Numbered from the stretch's first letter, positions 53,342 through 63,023 are shown. The stretch: 64,000 bases of DNA from Rhodospirillaceae bacterium (GCA_040219235.1 JAVJSV010000016.1:1-64000); one strand, 5' to 3'. The notes: a model not told the origin generated them from the letters alone. Program-made: numbers and translations.

Positions 53342-53965
53342 TTATTGGGCCATTATCTCCGAAAATGAACGCACAGCACTTTCCGGGCCATCTTTATAGG
53401 CCCAAACACCAGCTGAGACGGCAAGGAAATCGGCGCCAGCCTCGATTAAAGGTTGGCAGTTCTCAATTGTAATACCGCCAATTGCAACAGATGGAACGTT
53501 TGTTGTTTCTGACCAGACCTCAATCAACTGAATTGGCGCTATTTCTATGTCTTGCTTGGTGTTTGAGGGGAAAAAAGCTCCAAAAGCGACGTAATCTGCG
53601 CCAGCTTCAGCTGCTGTCATCGCCAAATGGCGCGAAGTCTTACATGAAACGCCGACTGAGGCTTCTGCACCGACCAGTTTTCTGGCATCCCCATAGGACA
53701 TATCTTCAGGACCAATATGGACTCCATCACATCCAGTAGATGCCGCGAGATCTGGCCGGTCATTTAATATTAACGCTACATCAGCCCGTGCACAGACAGG
53801 AAGAATCGCCTCCACTGTGCGCCGGATGATGTCATCATCAACGCCTTTTAAGCGCAGTTGGAGGCAAGCGACATCACCCGATTCAAAAACAGCGGGCAGC
53901 TGGGCTAGGAAACCGGCTGTATCCGCTATTTGTGGTGGTGTGATCAGATAAAGACGGCAAGCCAT
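53342..53965 (-). CDS. thiE: Thiamine phosphate synthase
   Basis: A 207-residue TIM-barrel enzyme that joins the pyrimidine and thiazole halves of thiamine. L-Y-L-I-T-P-P near the N terminus, L-R-L-K-G, L-I-L-N-D-R-P-D-L-A, G-V-H-I-G-P-E-D-M and I-G-G-I-T-I-E-N follow the family order. It lies eight bases after the aldolase gene and is probably co-transcribed. No thiamine-pyrophosphate riboswitch is visible upstream. Confidence 0.93.
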   Translation of the reverse strand: MACRLYLITPPQIADTAGFLAQLPAVFESGDVACLQLRLKGVDDDIIRRTVEAILPVCARADVALILNDRPDLAASTGCDGVHIGPEDMSYGDARKLVGAEASVGVSCKTSRHLAMTAAEAGADYVAFGAFFPSNTKQDIEIAPIQLIEVWSETTNVPSVAIGGITIENCQPLIEAGADFLAVSAGVWAYKDGPESAVRSFSEIMAQ

Positions 53966-53973
53966 TCCAGAGC

Positions 53974-54903
53974 CTAGTCTTTACCTTTGTAGATGTTGAT
54001 CAAGGTATCCAGCATAGCCATGGCGTCGTCTCTGGGGCGCTGGAATGTATTTCTTCCAATAATAGAGCCATTGCCGCCACCATCTCGAATGGCACGGGCT
54101 TCGTCGTAAAGGCCATCCAGACCTTTTTTACCGCCCCCAGAAAACACCACAATGCGTCGGCCTTCGAAGCAGCTTTGAACCACATGCGCAACGCGCTTTG
54201 ACAGTGTGGAGCCGTCGATTTTTTCTTCTTTATAAACTTTTTCCGCTGCTGGCAGATCTAAGTGATCTGTGGGCAATTTAACTTTAATAATATGCGCACC
54301 AGCCAGAGCAGCCATGTGTGCTGCATAAGCAACAATATCTAAGGCAGTTTCGCCTTCTTTTGAGACATAGGCACCGCGGGGGTAAGACCACACTACAACC
54401 GCAAGACCAACGGATTTGGCCTCTTCAGTGAGTTCCCTGAGATCTTCAATCATTCCATACGCTTGCTGGGAGCCAGGGTAGATTGTGTATCCAATCGCAG
54501 AGCAGCCAAGCCGCAACGCGTCTCCAACGCTGGCCGTAATTGCCTGCGTTGGGGCGTCATTCTCTCCATTTAAAGAGTTAGCGCTGTTCATTTTGAGGAT
54601 GGTTGGCACTGATCCGGCAAAGGTTGAAGCACCTGCTTCGATCATGCCGAGGGGGGCGGCAAAAGCAGATAATCCAGCATCAATGGCCAATTGCCAGTGG
54701 TAGTGGGGGTTGTATCCTTGCGGATTGGGAGCGAAGCTGCGTGCTGGCCCGTGCTCAAATCCTTGATCGACGGGCAAAATGACGAGCTTGCCCGTGCCGC
54801 TTAAGCGGCCCTGCATTAAAATGCGTGCCAGATTGGCCTTCGTGCCAGGATTATCGCTCTCATATGCGGCCAGTATTTTCTTGACGCGTTGAGTCAACTT
54901 CAT
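53974..54903 (-). CDS. fbaB: Class I fructose-bisphosphate aldolase (FbaB/DhnA type)
   Basis: A 309-residue Schiff-base aldolase of the archaeal/bacterial DhnA type, started at M-K-L-T-Q-R. It cleaves fructose 1,6-bisphosphate in glycolysis. V-I-L-P-V-D-Q-G-F-E-H-G is the N-terminal signature, H-I-I-K-V-K-L-P holds the catalytic lysine, and G-G-G-K-K-G and G-N-G-S-I-I-G-R-N bind phosphate. An ATG seven codons upstream is less likely. thiE follows by eight bases. Confidence 0.93.
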   Translation of the reverse strand: MKLTQRVKKILAAYESDNPGTKANLARILMQGRLSGTGKLVILPVDQGFEHGPARSFAPNPQGYNPHYHWQLAIDAGLSAFAAPLGMIEAGASTFAGSVPTILKMNSANSLNGENDAPTQAITASVGDALRLGCSAIGYTIYPGSQQAYGMIEDLRELTEEAKSVGLAVVVWSYPRGAYVSKEGETALDIVAYAAHMAALAGAHIIKVKLPTDHLDLPAAEKVYKEEKIDGSTLSKRVAHVVQSCFEGRRIVVFSGGGKKGLDGLYDEARAIRDGGGNGSIIGRNTFQRPRDDAMAMLDTLINIYKGKD

Positions 54904-55049
54904 CGCTTTTCTTTCCCCTGTCATTTGGAAGGCAAACCAACATTAGGTTTGAACTGTCTCAATGTTAGGCGGAAGATATATCGACCTGCTGCGTGCCTGA
55001 ACAGACCCAATTCTTCGTGAAGTTAAACAGGGCCAGTTTTTTGTTCTAA

Positions 55050-55451
55050 ATGTGGACGATTGACGCTTGCAATAGCTCTGCCTATGTTCCAGTAGTGGTT
55101 CAAGAAAAGGTGCCTAGTCCATTGAAAGATATTGCGATCTATAGACTCCAGCGTGTTGAGAAAGCGCTGAAACGACTAGGGGCTGCTGTTGATCGTCTCG
55201 AAGGCGCTGCAACAGCTATTGAGTTACCTGCAGAGGTGGATTCGAGTGTTCAGTCCGGTAATGGGCAGCTTAATTTCCTTCAGACTGAATTAGAGTCTGT
55301 AAAAGCGGACTATAATCGCCTGCGTATTGCCGCAACTCAGGTCGCTGATCGCTTAGATCAGACGATTGAAACGCTTGATACTTCAGATGCTGGCGATACT
55401 TCAGAATCCGTTAAGGATAGCAGTATCCATGCACAAGGCGCTCCGGGCTAA
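55050..55451 (+). CDS. Coiled-coil protein, DUF4164-like
   Basis: A protein of up to 133 residues. The central part (L-Q-R-V-E-K-A-L-K-R-L-G-A-A-V-D-R-L-E, then L-N-F-L-Q-T-E-L-E-S-V-K-A-D-Y-N-R-L) is two heptad-rich helices and resembles DUF4164. The N-terminal 24 residues look unlike protein; GTG at 55095 or 55110, or TTG at 55122 (with AAGAAAAGG upstream), are likely true starts. It lies just upstream of zapA, as such coiled-coil proteins do in other alphaproteobacteria. Confidence 0.75.
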   Translation: MWTIDACNSSAYVPVVVQEKVPSPLKDIAIYRLQRVEKALKRLGAAVDRLEGAATAIELPAEVDSSVQSGNGQLNFLQTELESVKADYNRLRIAATQVADRLDQTIETLDTSDAGDTSESVKDSSIHAQGAPG

Positions 55452-55466
55452 AGGTAAAATATAGAT

Positions 55467-55799
55467 ATGGCCCAAGTTTCGATAACTCTGCGTGGCAGAA
55501 CCTATCAGATCGCTTGTGATGATGGACAAGAGGCTCATTTGAGTCGTTTGGGACGGTATCTGGACGAGCGTGCCACCAAGCTGCTGGAGTCAACCGGCCC
55601 CGTATCCGACAGCATGCTGTTGGTTATGGTGTCGCTGTTGATCGCAGATGAGCTCTCCGATGCGGCTGGGGAACTCGAAAATTTGAGGCGTAGCGGCAAA
55701 GGTGAGGCCCGGATTGAAGCCGAAGAAGCAATCGTGACCGCAATAGACGCAATGGCAACACGCATCGATAGCCTTGCTGAAAAGCTTGAACGTCCCTAA
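55467..55799 (+). CDS. zapA: Cell division protein ZapA
   Basis: A 110-residue protein that cross-links FtsZ filaments. V-S-I-T-L-R-G-R-T-Y-Q-I-A-C-D-D-G-Q-E is the ZapA N-terminal domain, followed by H-L-S-R-L-G-R-Y-L-D and a long C-terminal helix. The gene is followed by 6S RNA and 5-formyltetrahydrofolate cyclo-ligase, a conserved order in proteobacteria. Confidence 0.93.
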   Translation: MAQVSITLRGRTYQIACDDGQEAHLSRLGRYLDERATKLLESTGPVSDSMLLVMVSLLIADELSDAAGELENLRRSGKGEARIEAEEAIVTAIDAMATRIDSLAEKLERP

Positions 55800-55802
55800 G
55801 TT

Positions 55803-55976
55803 GCGGCTGTGGAGCTGTCTGGTGCGTCAGGCTGTGGTTACTCCCAGGGGCGATATCGTAAGATCGGGAGCTGCCTCTCGTAGGGCTCTGGCTCTATGAT
55901 CGCGGCGCCCACATTAACCCTGTGGCCCATGGCGAGGTCACGTTAGCCGACGGCTGTGACGGCTCCACGTTCTTTT
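55803..55976 (+). ncRNA. ssrS: 6S RNA
   Basis: The segment between zapA and the 5-FCL gene, where 6S RNA is found in many proteobacteria. GTGGAGCTGTC at 55809-55819 pairs with GACGGCTCCAC at 55958-55968 across about 160 bases, the length and closing-stem layout of 6S RNA, and TTCTTTTT follows. The interior contains complementary GC-rich arms (for example around 55845-55900) that could form the central bubble that mimics an open promoter. 6S RNA binds the main RNA polymerase holoenzyme in stationary phase. The call rests on position and closing stem; the inner fold was not computed. Confidence 0.82.
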
Positions 55977-55993
55977 TAGTATAGGTTTTGAGA

Positions 55994-56605
55994 ATGTCAC
56001 AATCGGCCCAGGGCCAAAGCCAAGCCGAAAAGGCTGCCCTCAGGTCTGAGATGCTCGCATTGCGGAAAACCCTCAAAGCCAGCCATCCAAGAGCTTCTAG
56101 CCAGCTTAGCGCGCAGTTAGAGCGGCATATTAAGTTTGGCCCACAAACTGTGATTGCGGGCTACTTTGCGATCGGTGACGAAATCGACCCACAAGAAGCA
56201 CTCATGCGACTGCAAGACCGAGGAGCCACACTCTGCTTGCCCGTTGCAGGTCAGTCCGGTGAAGTTCTGACCTTTAAGGCTTGGCGGGTTGGTCAACCGC
56301 TAGACCGCGGACGTCACAAGACTTATCAACCGGGCGCGCACTCTGACGAACTTGTGCCCAGTGTAGTTTTGGTTCCAGTGGTCGCATTTGATAGTGCAGG
56401 GTTCCGGCTTGGGTTTGGCGGCGGGTACTATGACCGAACTTTAAGTTATCTAAGGCAAAGCAATAATATAGTAGCCTATGGAGTAGCGTTTGATGAACAA
56501 CAGGTTGAGGCCATTCCTGTTGAGCCATTTGATGCTCAATTGGATGGTGTTTTTACGCCGACACGATTTATTGAAACCGAATGTGTTGGGCAGGTCTCGC
56601 TATGA
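55994..56605 (+). CDS. ygfA: 5-formyltetrahydrofolate cyclo-ligase
   Basis: A 203-residue enzyme that uses ATP to turn 5-formyl-THF into methenyl-THF. The N-terminal basic helix K-A-A-L-R-S-E-M-L-A-L-R-K and the signature L-G-F-G-G-G-Y-Y-D-R-T-L are clear. The start is ATG at 55994; the frame also contains a TTG two codons earlier. The stop overlaps the ATG of the next gene (ATGA), so they are translationally coupled. Confidence 0.94.
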   Translation: MSQSAQGQSQAEKAALRSEMLALRKTLKASHPRASSQLSAQLERHIKFGPQTVIAGYFAIGDEIDPQEALMRLQDRGATLCLPVAGQSGEVLTFKAWRVGQPLDRGRHKTYQPGAHSDELVPSVVLVPVVAFDSAGFRLGFGGGYYDRTLSYLRQSNNIVAYGVAFDEQQVEAIPVEPFDAQLDGVFTPTRFIETECVGQVSL

Positions 56606-57420
56606 GGGTGATGTACCTTGGCGACATTATGGGCAAAGTCGGTCGTCAGGCTGTGATTGACTTAGTGCCAGAGTTACGCGACCGGCTTGGCCTGGATTTT
56701 GTTGTCGCTTGTGGGGAAAATGCAGCCCACGGCTTTGGCATCACAGTCAAGATTTGTGAAGCTTTGTTCGCGGCTGGTGTCGACGTCATTACGACTGGCA
56801 ATCATGCCTGGGATCAACGGGAGATCATTGATTACATTCCAACGGAACCCCGCTTATTGCGGCCTCTGAATTACGCAGAGGGCACACCAGGTCTCGGCGC
56901 TGGCCTTTATCAAACAGCAGATGGACGTCGTGTCGCCGTATGTCAGGTCATGGGTCGTTTGTTCATGCCGCCGATTGATGACCCGTTCCGCGCTTTGGAA
57001 GGCTTTCTGGCCGGGACTCAACTGGGCAGGGATGCAGATGCGATTATTGTGGATATTCACGGTGAGGCGACCAGCGAAAAGACGGCCCTTGGGTGCGTGG
57101 CGGACGGCAGAGCTTCGCTTGCTGTAGGAAGTCATTCCCATATTCCGACAGCGGATACGCGTATTCTTCCTGAAGGCACTGGGTATCAAACTGACGCAGG
57201 GATGTGCGGACCTTATAATTCTGTAATCGGCATGGATGCGGGGATTGCTTTACGGCGCTTTGTGGCGAGCCTTCCAGGAGAGCGGTTGGAGCCTGCGACG
57301 GGACCTGCGACGCTGTGCGGCGTGGTGGTGGCCACCGATGACCGTACCGGCCTGGCGGACACAATTCATCCCATCCGTGTAGGGGGCGAATTGGCGGAAA
57401 TCCTTCCCCCAGCCGCGTAA
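56602..57420 (+). CDS. YmdB-type metallophosphoesterase
   Basis: A 272-residue phosphodiesterase of the TIGR00282/YmdB family, started at M-R-V-M-Y-L-G-D in an ATGA overlap with the previous gene. Metal-site motifs: L-G-D-I-M-G, G-E-N-A-A-H-G-F-G-I-T, T-T-G-N-H-A-W-D, V-D-I-H-G-E-A-T-S-E-K and G-S-H-S-H-I-P-T-A-D. Bacillus YmdB hydrolyses 2',3'-cyclic AMP and affects biofilm and sporulation decisions; the role in alphaproteobacteria is not known to me. Confidence 0.92.
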   Translation: MRVMYLGDIMGKVGRQAVIDLVPELRDRLGLDFVVACGENAAHGFGITVKICEALFAAGVDVITTGNHAWDQREIIDYIPTEPRLLRPLNYAEGTPGLGAGLYQTADGRRVAVCQVMGRLFMPPIDDPFRALEGFLAGTQLGRDADAIIVDIHGEATSEKTALGCVADGRASLAVGSHSHIPTADTRILPEGTGYQTDAGMCGPYNSVIGMDAGIALRRFVASLPGERLEPATGPATLCGVVVATDDRTGLADTIHPIRVGGELAEILPPAA

Positions 57421-57546
57421 CATCGCTTGACAGCGGCAGGCTCCGCTTGTCATTCAGAGGCCCAACGTTTGCTGGGTGAGAAACACAACATCTGGTATGC
57501 TACAATAAAGTGGGTCGCCGCTATTGGTGGCCGCAAGGACGGTGTT

Positions 57547-58290
57547 ATGGCGGGTCATTCCAAATTCAAGAATATCATGTTTCGCAAGGGTGCTCAGGAT
57601 AAGAAGCGCTCTAAGCTGTTTACCAAGCTGGCAAAAGAAATCACTGTTTCGGCAAAAATGGGTATGCCTGACCCGGATCACAATCCGCGGTTGAGAGCTG
57701 CCATTGCGGCGGCGCGCGCCCAAAGTATGCCCAAAGACAATATCCAAAGAGCCATAGATAAGGCGACCGGTGGTGACAGTGAGAATTATGAAGAAGCCAG
57801 ATACGAAGGCTATGGGCCGGGAAACGTTGCGCTGATTGTCGAAGCCTTGACAGATAACCGCAACCGCACAGCTGCAGAGGTCAGAACGGCCTTCAACAAG
57901 GGCGGCGGAACAATGGGTGAAACCAATAGCGTTGCTTTTAGTTTTGACCGTGTTGGCCTGGTTAAGTACTCCGCCGATGCCGCAAATGAAGAGGGCATTA
58001 TGGAAGCGGCCATTGTGGCAGGCGCAGCTGATGTTGAGTCCTCAGAGGACGGGCATGATATTTACTGCGATCCCAATGATCTCAATATCGTACAAAAAGC
58101 CTTGGAAGATGCTCTAGGCGAGCCTGAAAGCGCCAAATTGGACTGGCGTCCACAGACTACAGTCGAGCTTGACAAAGAAAACGCTGAAAAGCTTTTCAAC
58201 CTGCTTGAAGTGCTGGAAGACAACGATGACGTCCAAAATGTCGCGGCCAATTATGAGATCGACGACAGCATTTTAGCTGAACTCGGCTGA
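57547..58290 (+). CDS. yebC: YebC/PmpR family protein
   Basis: A 247-residue protein with the family start [21 protein letters not shown]; the open frame extends 40 codons upstream without support. Further family motifs: [15 protein letters not shown] and [10 protein letters not shown]. YebC members were described as transcription regulators and, more recently, as factors that help ribosomes through proline-rich stretches. It lies 27 bases before ruvC and is probably co-transcribed with ruvCAB. Confidence 0.95.
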   Translation: MAGHSKFKNIMFRKGAQDKKRSKLFTKLAKEITVSAKMGMPDPDHNPRLRAAIAAARAQSMPKDNIQRAIDKATGGDSENYEEARYEGYGPGNVALIVEALTDNRNRTAAEVRTAFNKGGGTMGETNSVAFSFDRVGLVKYSADAANEEGIMEAAIVAGAADVESSEDGHDIYCDPNDLNIVQKALEDALGEPESAKLDWRPQTTVELDKENAEKLFNLLEVLEDNDDVQNVAANYEIDDSILAELG

Positions 58291-58317
58291 CTGACGTCTG
58301 AACCACAGGAATTACGA

Positions 58318-58836
58318 ATGGCCATTCGGCTCTTAGGGTTAGACCCAGGACTTCGCGCAACGGGATGGGGCGTTATAGATGTCGATGGTAACCACCTTAG
58401 CGCAGTGGCGAATGGGACGGTGTGCGCATCTGCCAAAGATGATCTCGCAATTCGGCTGCAGTTTATTTTTTCACATCTCACCGAGATCATAGACATTCAT
58501 CGACCAAATGAATGCGCGATCGAAGAGACATTCGTTAATAAGAATCCGACCTCAACGCTCAAACTGGGGCATGCGCGGGCCGCAGCGATGCTGGCTGCTT
58601 CAAATGCCGGATTGAGCGTTTCTGAATACACACCGAATGCAGTCAAAAAAGCGGTCGTTGGGGCTGGTCATGCGGATAAACACCAAGTTGAGACCATGGT
58701 CGCGATGCTGCTCCCTGGCCACAAAGCGGCGTCGTCTGATGCTGCAGATGCGCTGGCAGTGGCGATTTGTCATGCCCATCATCGGGTATCCGGCCAGAGA
58801 TTAGAGCGCGCCATCGCCGGGGGAGCCGCGCGATGA
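58318..58836 (+). CDS. ruvC: Crossover junction endodeoxyribonuclease RuvC
   Basis: A 172-residue Holliday-junction resolvase. Acidic catalytic positions are visible: D in L-G-L-D-P-G-L-R-A-T-G-W-G, E in I-E-E-T-F-V-N-K-N-P-T-S-T, and D in S-S-D-A-A-D-A-L-A-V-A-I. It acts with the RuvAB branch-migration motor. The stop overlaps the ruvA start (ATGA). Confidence 0.96.
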   Translation: MAIRLLGLDPGLRATGWGVIDVDGNHLSAVANGTVCASAKDDLAIRLQFIFSHLTEIIDIHRPNECAIEETFVNKNPTSTLKLGHARAAAMLAASNAGLSVSEYTPNAVKKAVVGAGHADKHQVETMVAMLLPGHKAASSDAADALAVAICHAHHRVSGQRLERAIAGGAAR

Positions 58837-59468
58837 TTGCGAAGCTAAAAGGCATCTTAGATAGTGTTGGCGATGACTGGGCCGTTATTGATGTTTCCGG
58901 TGTTGGGTACCAGGTGTTCTGTTCGTCGCGAACGCTAAGCGAGCTGCCCCAACAAGGCGAGGCGGTTACGCTGTCTATTGAAACACATGTCCGTGAAGAT
59001 CACATACATTTGTATGGGTTTGCGTCAGCCCGGGAGCGCGAGGCATTCTTGCTGGTCACGAAAGTTCAGGGTGTTGGGAACAAAGTCGCATTGGCGATTT
59101 TGTCTGCCCTCAGTCCCGATCAGATTGCCGAGGCTGTCGCAGCTCAGGATAAAACCCCCTTCACACGCGCTTCTGGTGTTGGTCCTAAGTTGGCGGCCCG
59201 GATCGTGACTGAACTTAAGGACAAGTTTGCAGCGATCGGATCTTATGCCGCATTAGCGTCGGTAAAGCCCGGAGTAAAAACATCAATATCAGAAACTCAA
59301 GCAAAAGCCGGACTGGTTGACGACGCAGTGTCTGCTCTGGTTAACCTTGGCTACGGTCGGGCAGATGCGTTTGGCGCGGTATCTCGGGTGCTTCAAAACA
59401 ACCCTGCCGATATGACGCTGGATATCGTCATCCGTGACGGACTGAAGGACCTTTCAAGTCATGGCTGA
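58833..59468 (+). CDS. ruvA: Holliday junction DNA helicase subunit RuvA
   Basis: A 211-residue junction-binding protein started at M-I-A-K-L-K-G-I-L in ATGA overlap with ruvC; the frame continues 22 codons upstream inside ruvC but is not used. Domain I has [10 protein letters not shown], and the helix-hairpin-helix part has [13 protein letters not shown] and [12 protein letters not shown]. Its end overlaps ruvB by eight bases. Confidence 0.96.
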   Translation: MIAKLKGILDSVGDDWAVIDVSGVGYQVFCSSRTLSELPQQGEAVTLSIETHVREDHIHLYGFASAREREAFLLVTKVQGVGNKVALAILSALSPDQIAEAVAAQDKTPFTRASGVGPKLAARIVTELKDKFAAIGSYAALASVKPGVKTSISETQAKAGLVDDAVSALVNLGYGRADAFGAVSRVLQNNPADMTLDIVIRDGLKDLSSHG

Positions 59469-60498
59469 AGACCGGGTCATTTCAGGCGGCGAACAACAAG
59501 ACGATGCGGATGCGAAACTTCGCCCACAGCGTTTAAGCGAGTTCATCGGCCAACAGTCGTTGCGTGAAAATCTTAGCGTTTTTATCTCAGCGGCTGCGGC
59601 CCGAAGCGAGCCCCTTGATCACGTTCTTCTGCATGGGCCACCGGGTCTGGGTAAGACAACGCTGGCGCAAATCGTCTCCCGAGAGTTGGGCGTCGGGTTC
59701 CGGGCGACCTCTGGACCAATGATCGCGAAAGCTGGCGACTTGGCGGCGATCTTGACCAATCTTGAGGCGCGCGATGTGCTGTTTATTGACGAGATACATC
59801 GCCTCAATCCCGCCATAGAAGAGGTGTTGTATCCGGCTATGGAAGATTTCCAGCTGGATCTCATTATAGGCGAGGGACCAGCGGCTCGTTCGGTACGGAT
59901 AGAATTGCAACCTTTTACACTTGTTGGCGCAACAACGCGTTCAGGTCTTTTGACGACACCCTTGCGTGACCGCTTCGGTATTCCGTTGCGCCTTGAATTT
60001 TATGAGCCTGATGACTTAGTCAGTATTGTTACCCGTGGCGCAGCCATTCTTAACCTGAAAATGGCATCTGATGGTGCGTTGGAAATTGCAAAGCGCTCAA
60101 GAGGGACGCCCCGGGTTGCGGGACGTCTTTTGCGCCGTGTCCGGGATTTTGCTGCAGTTGAAGGCACCGAGATTGTTGACGCCAAGGCTGCGGATGCTGC
60201 TTTACAAAGGCTCGACGTTGATATTCTTGGTCTTGATGCTATGGACCGTCGTTACTTGATGTGCATCGCTGAATTCTACGGCGGTGGCCCGGTTGGCGTG
60301 GATACATTATCGGCGGCTTTAGCAGAGGAACGCGATACGTTAGAAGATGTGGTTGAACCCTTCCTTATACAAAAAGGGCTGATCCAGCGAACGCCTCGGG
60401 GTCGTATGTTGTCTGAGAGTGGCTATCGACACATTGGGGTGTCTGCGCCGCAACAACGAGAGCAACCCCAACTTGATATGCTTGGTGAGGCGGAATGA
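59461..60498 (+). CDS. ruvB: Holliday junction branch migration ATPase RuvB
   Basis: A 345-residue AAA+ motor. Walker A is [11 protein letters not shown], Walker B is [10 protein letters not shown], the sensor and arginine-finger region [18 protein letters not shown] is intact, and a C-terminal winged helix follows. It overlaps ruvA upstream and ybgC downstream (ATGA). Confidence 0.97.
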   Translation: MAEDRVISGGEQQDDADAKLRPQRLSEFIGQQSLRENLSVFISAAAARSEPLDHVLLHGPPGLGKTTLAQIVSRELGVGFRATSGPMIAKAGDLAAILTNLEARDVLFIDEIHRLNPAIEEVLYPAMEDFQLDLIIGEGPAARSVRIELQPFTLVGATTRSGLLTTPLRDRFGIPLRLEFYEPDDLVSIVTRGAAILNLKMASDGALEIAKRSRGTPRVAGRLLRRVRDFAAVEGTEIVDAKAADAALQRLDVDILGLDAMDRRYLMCIAEFYGGGPVGVDTLSAALAEERDTLEDVVEPFLIQKGLIQRTPRGRMLSESGYRHIGVSAPQQREQPQLDMLGEAE

Positions 60499-60965
60499 CC
60501 GTATCCTTACCGCGCTCTTCAACCGGCGTGATGGACGGTCCAGTTCATCTTTATCCGTTACGCGTTTATTACGAAGAGACAGACGCGGGACGTATGGTAT
60601 ATCACGCGAATTATCTCAAGTTTGCTGAGCGCGCCCGCACCGAGATGATGCGTGTCAATGGTCTTAATCATATTGAAATGATCGAGACGCATGGCTTGGT
60701 GTTTGCTGTTCATTCGGCTGACGTAAAATACATTCGTCAGTCCAAGCTTGAGGATGAACTCATCGTTCAGACTCACCTGGATCGTCTCGGTGGTGCCTCA
60801 ATGGTGATGCATCAGCGGATCAATCGGATGGATGAGTCTGGCATTGGCGAGGCCGTTGCGGATTTGAAAATCAAACTGGTGGTTGTCAATGAAGAGGGCA
60901 AGCCGCGGCGCTTGACCTCCGCCTTGAAAGCTACACTTGAACGTTTACGTAAACAGAAGGGTTAG
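60495..60965 (+). CDS. ybgC: Tol-Pal associated acyl-CoA thioesterase
   Basis: A 156-residue hot-dog-fold thioesterase. [21 protein letters not shown] carries the catalytic aspartate of the 4-hydroxybenzoyl-CoA thioesterase type. It begins in ATGA overlap with ruvB and precedes tolQ, the usual order. YbgC hydrolyses acyl-CoA and is linked to phospholipid metabolism near the Tol complex. Confidence 0.94.
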   Translation: MTVSLPRSSTGVMDGPVHLYPLRVYYEETDAGRMVYHANYLKFAERARTEMMRVNGLNHIEMIETHGLVFAVHSADVKYIRQSKLEDELIVQTHLDRLGGASMVMHQRINRMDESGIGEAVADLKIKLVVVNEEGKPRRLTSALKATLERLRKQKG

Positions 60966-60971
60966 TTGGGT

Positions 60972-61697
60972 ATGGATGTTGAAACAGTCGGTGCCGTTGG
61001 GGAAGTTGCTACACAACTAGACTTCTCTCTTTGGGGCCTATTTCTGCAAGCGGACTTTGTGGTGAAGTCAGTGATGCTATTTTTGGCTGCGGCATCTCTT
61101 TGGAGTTGGGCGATTATTTTCGATAAAGCTCTAAGGCTTCGGTCTTTGACAAAACGTGCAGAGCGCTTTGAAGAAAAATTCTGGTCCGGCAGTTCATTAG
61201 AGGAATTATATGACCGTGTTGGGCCACGCCCGCCCGATCCTATGTCATCAATTTTTGTTGCGGCTATGCGGGAGTGGCGTCGCTCGCCTTCCAAAGGTCG
61301 TGAAAGTAAGCAAGAGAACATTGGTGTTCTGGGACAGCGGATTGACCGTGTTATGCGGATCAGCTTGGAACGGGAGATGGACCAATTGCAACGCCGAATG
61401 ACGTTTTTAGCGTCAACGGGGGCGGTTGCACCTTTTGTTGGATTGTTCGGAACCGTTTGGGGGATCATGAATACGTTTAGTGCGATTGGTGCTTCAAGCG
61501 ACACGAGTCTGGCGACAGTTGCACCCGGCATTGCGGAAGCCCTTTTTGCGACAGCGCTTGGGCTGGTCGCCGCTATTCCAGCGGTCATTGCATACAACTC
61601 CATTTCATCGGATATGAATCGCTATGCCTTGCGCCTCGAAAACTTTGCTGGAGAATTCGGAGCGATTTTGTCCCGGCAACTTGAGGAGCGCAGTTAG
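60972..61697 (+). CDS. tolQ: Tol-Pal system proton channel TolQ
   Basis: A 241-residue inner-membrane protein with helices at about 20-45, 135-160 and 175-200. S-T-G-A-V-A-P-F-V-G-L-F-G-T-V-W-G-I is the family signature. With TolR it drives TolA by the proton gradient. The start is ATG at 60972 with AGAAGGG upstream; a TTG two codons earlier is less likely. Confidence 0.95.
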   Translation: MDVETVGAVGEVATQLDFSLWGLFLQADFVVKSVMLFLAAASLWSWAIIFDKALRLRSLTKRAERFEEKFWSGSSLEELYDRVGPRPPDPMSSIFVAAMREWRRSPSKGRESKQENIGVLGQRIDRVMRISLEREMDQLQRRMTFLASTGAVAPFVGLFGTVWGIMNTFSAIGASSDTSLATVAPGIAEALFATALGLVAAIPAVIAYNSISSDMNRYALRLENFAGEFGAILSRQLEERS

Positions 61698-61699
61698 AT

Positions 61700-62140
61700 A
61701 TGGGTATGTTTGTACAGCCCAGCGAAGGTGGCGGCGGCTCGCGTCGCAAGCCCTATCGGCCAATGGCTGAGATTAACGTGACTCCCATGGTCGATGTTAT
61801 GCTGGTGTTGCTGGTCATTTTTATAGTCGCTGCGCCGCTTTTGACCACTGGAGTTGATGTTGATCTGCCGGAAGCAAAAACGCCAAATTTACCTCAAGAC
61901 AATCAAGCCCTGACTGTGAGCATAAATAAGGATGGTGTGACGTTGCAAAGCACGCCAGTCGAATTGAAAAATTTAGGCGCACGCCTGAAAGCGGTCACTG
62001 AGGCAAATCCTGACGTTCGTATTTATGTTCGTGCGGACAAGTCACTTGCCTATGGCACCGTTATGGACGTGATGTCAGAGATTTATCAAGCCGGGTTGAG
62101 GAATGCGGCGTTGGTTACCGATCCACCGAAAGCCCGTTAG
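61700..62140 (+). CDS. tolR: Tol-Pal system protein TolR
   Basis: A 146-residue ExbD/TolR-family protein with a single membrane helix at about 25-45. The proton-site aspartate lies in I-N-V-T-P-M-V-D-V-M-L-V-L-L, and the periplasmic domain follows. GAGGAG from the end of tolQ serves as its ribosome binding site. Confidence 0.95.
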   Translation: MGMFVQPSEGGGGSRRKPYRPMAEINVTPMVDVMLVLLVIFIVAAPLLTTGVDVDLPEAKTPNLPQDNQALTVSINKDGVTLQSTPVELKNLGARLKAVTEANPDVRIYVRADKSLAYGTVMDVMSEIYQAGLRNAALVTDPPKAR

Positions 62141-62151
62141 GCAACACAACT

Positions 62152-62973
62152 GTGAGAAAAAGCTTCTTACTTTCGACGGTGCTGCATGGCTTCGTGATTT
62201 TGGTCACGGTGGTTGGACTACCGTTTTTCGAGCGCGAAAAGATTGCGGTAGATGATACTATTGTTGTTGAGCTGGTTGAAATTGCTGAGGTGACGGCAGC
62301 GCCACCACCGAAGCCAAAGCCAGAACCCGAGCCTGAACCTAAGCCCGCTCCGGCACCCCCAGAACCGGAACCTGCTCCTGCGCCCGCAACACCGCCAGAG
62401 CCCGAACCTGCTCCTGCGCCACCACCGCCGCCGGAAGCTCCTGCGCCTGAGTCTGAGCCCAAGCAAGTTGCTGAAGCACCTCCCGTACCTAAGGTCAATG
62501 CTCCACCCCGCAAGCCTAAGCCTCCTAAAAAAGAGGACTCTTTTGATCAACTCGTAAGTCTGGTGAAGAATTTAGAGCAGGAAGTTTCAAAAAGGCCGAC
62601 GCCTCCTCAAGAGCCAAGCCAAGCTGAACCTGATGACCGTGTCAGAACCTTGCTGAATGCAGATAGAGCTACTCTGAGTGAGCGTGATGCTATACGTGCG
62701 CATATTGAAAATTGCTGGCGGATTGACCCTGGTAAAGAGGGACTTCAGGACTTGACAGCGGATATCAAAGTTTCAATTCAGCCTGATGGCAGTGTGCGCC
62801 AGGCTGTTATAGAAGACACAGCTCGGTATTTTTCAGATCCGCCATTTAGAACATTCGCGGACAGCGCGAGAGCTGCTGTATTGAGTTGTAGCAATATCCC
62901 AATCTCGCCACAAAGATACGAAATATTTAAAGAAATCGTTTTTACATTTTCTCCACAGGGTCGCCTCAATTAA
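62152..62973 (+). CDS. tolA: TolA/TonB-like energy-transducing protein
   Basis: A 273-residue protein with an N-terminal membrane helix (about 5-25) and a central stretch of proline, glutamate and lysine (about 47-125), then a short helix and a C-terminal TolA/TonB domain (N-C-W-R-I-D-P-G, I-K-V-S-I-Q-P-D-G-S-V). The start is GTG. The middle is proline-rich rather than the long alanine/lysine helix of E. coli TolA, so it resembles TonB in form, but its place between tolR and tolB fixes the role. Confidence 0.9.
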   Translation: MRKSFLLSTVLHGFVILVTVVGLPFFEREKIAVDDTIVVELVEIAEVTAAPPPKPKPEPEPEPKPAPAPPEPEPAPAPATPPEPEPAPAPPPPPEAPAPESEPKQVAEAPPVPKVNAPPRKPKPPKKEDSFDQLVSLVKNLEQEVSKRPTPPQEPSQAEPDDRVRTLLNADRATLSERDAIRAHIENCWRIDPGKEGLQDLTADIKVSIQPDGSVRQAVIEDTARYFSDPPFRTFADSARAAVLSCSNIPISPQRYEIFKEIVFTFSPQGRLN

Positions 62974-63023
62974 ACTCAGTTTCTTGATGGTGCTATGATG
63001 AAGGCAAAAGAAGGATGTTTGGT

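Noticed and set aside
53342-54050. TPP riboswitch near thiE
   Set aside because: thiE follows the aldolase gene by eight bases, and no conserved thi-box sequence is present upstream of either.
62115-62513. Glycine-rich antisense frame across tolA
   Set aside because: It is the complement of the proline-rich codons of tolA and has no independent support.
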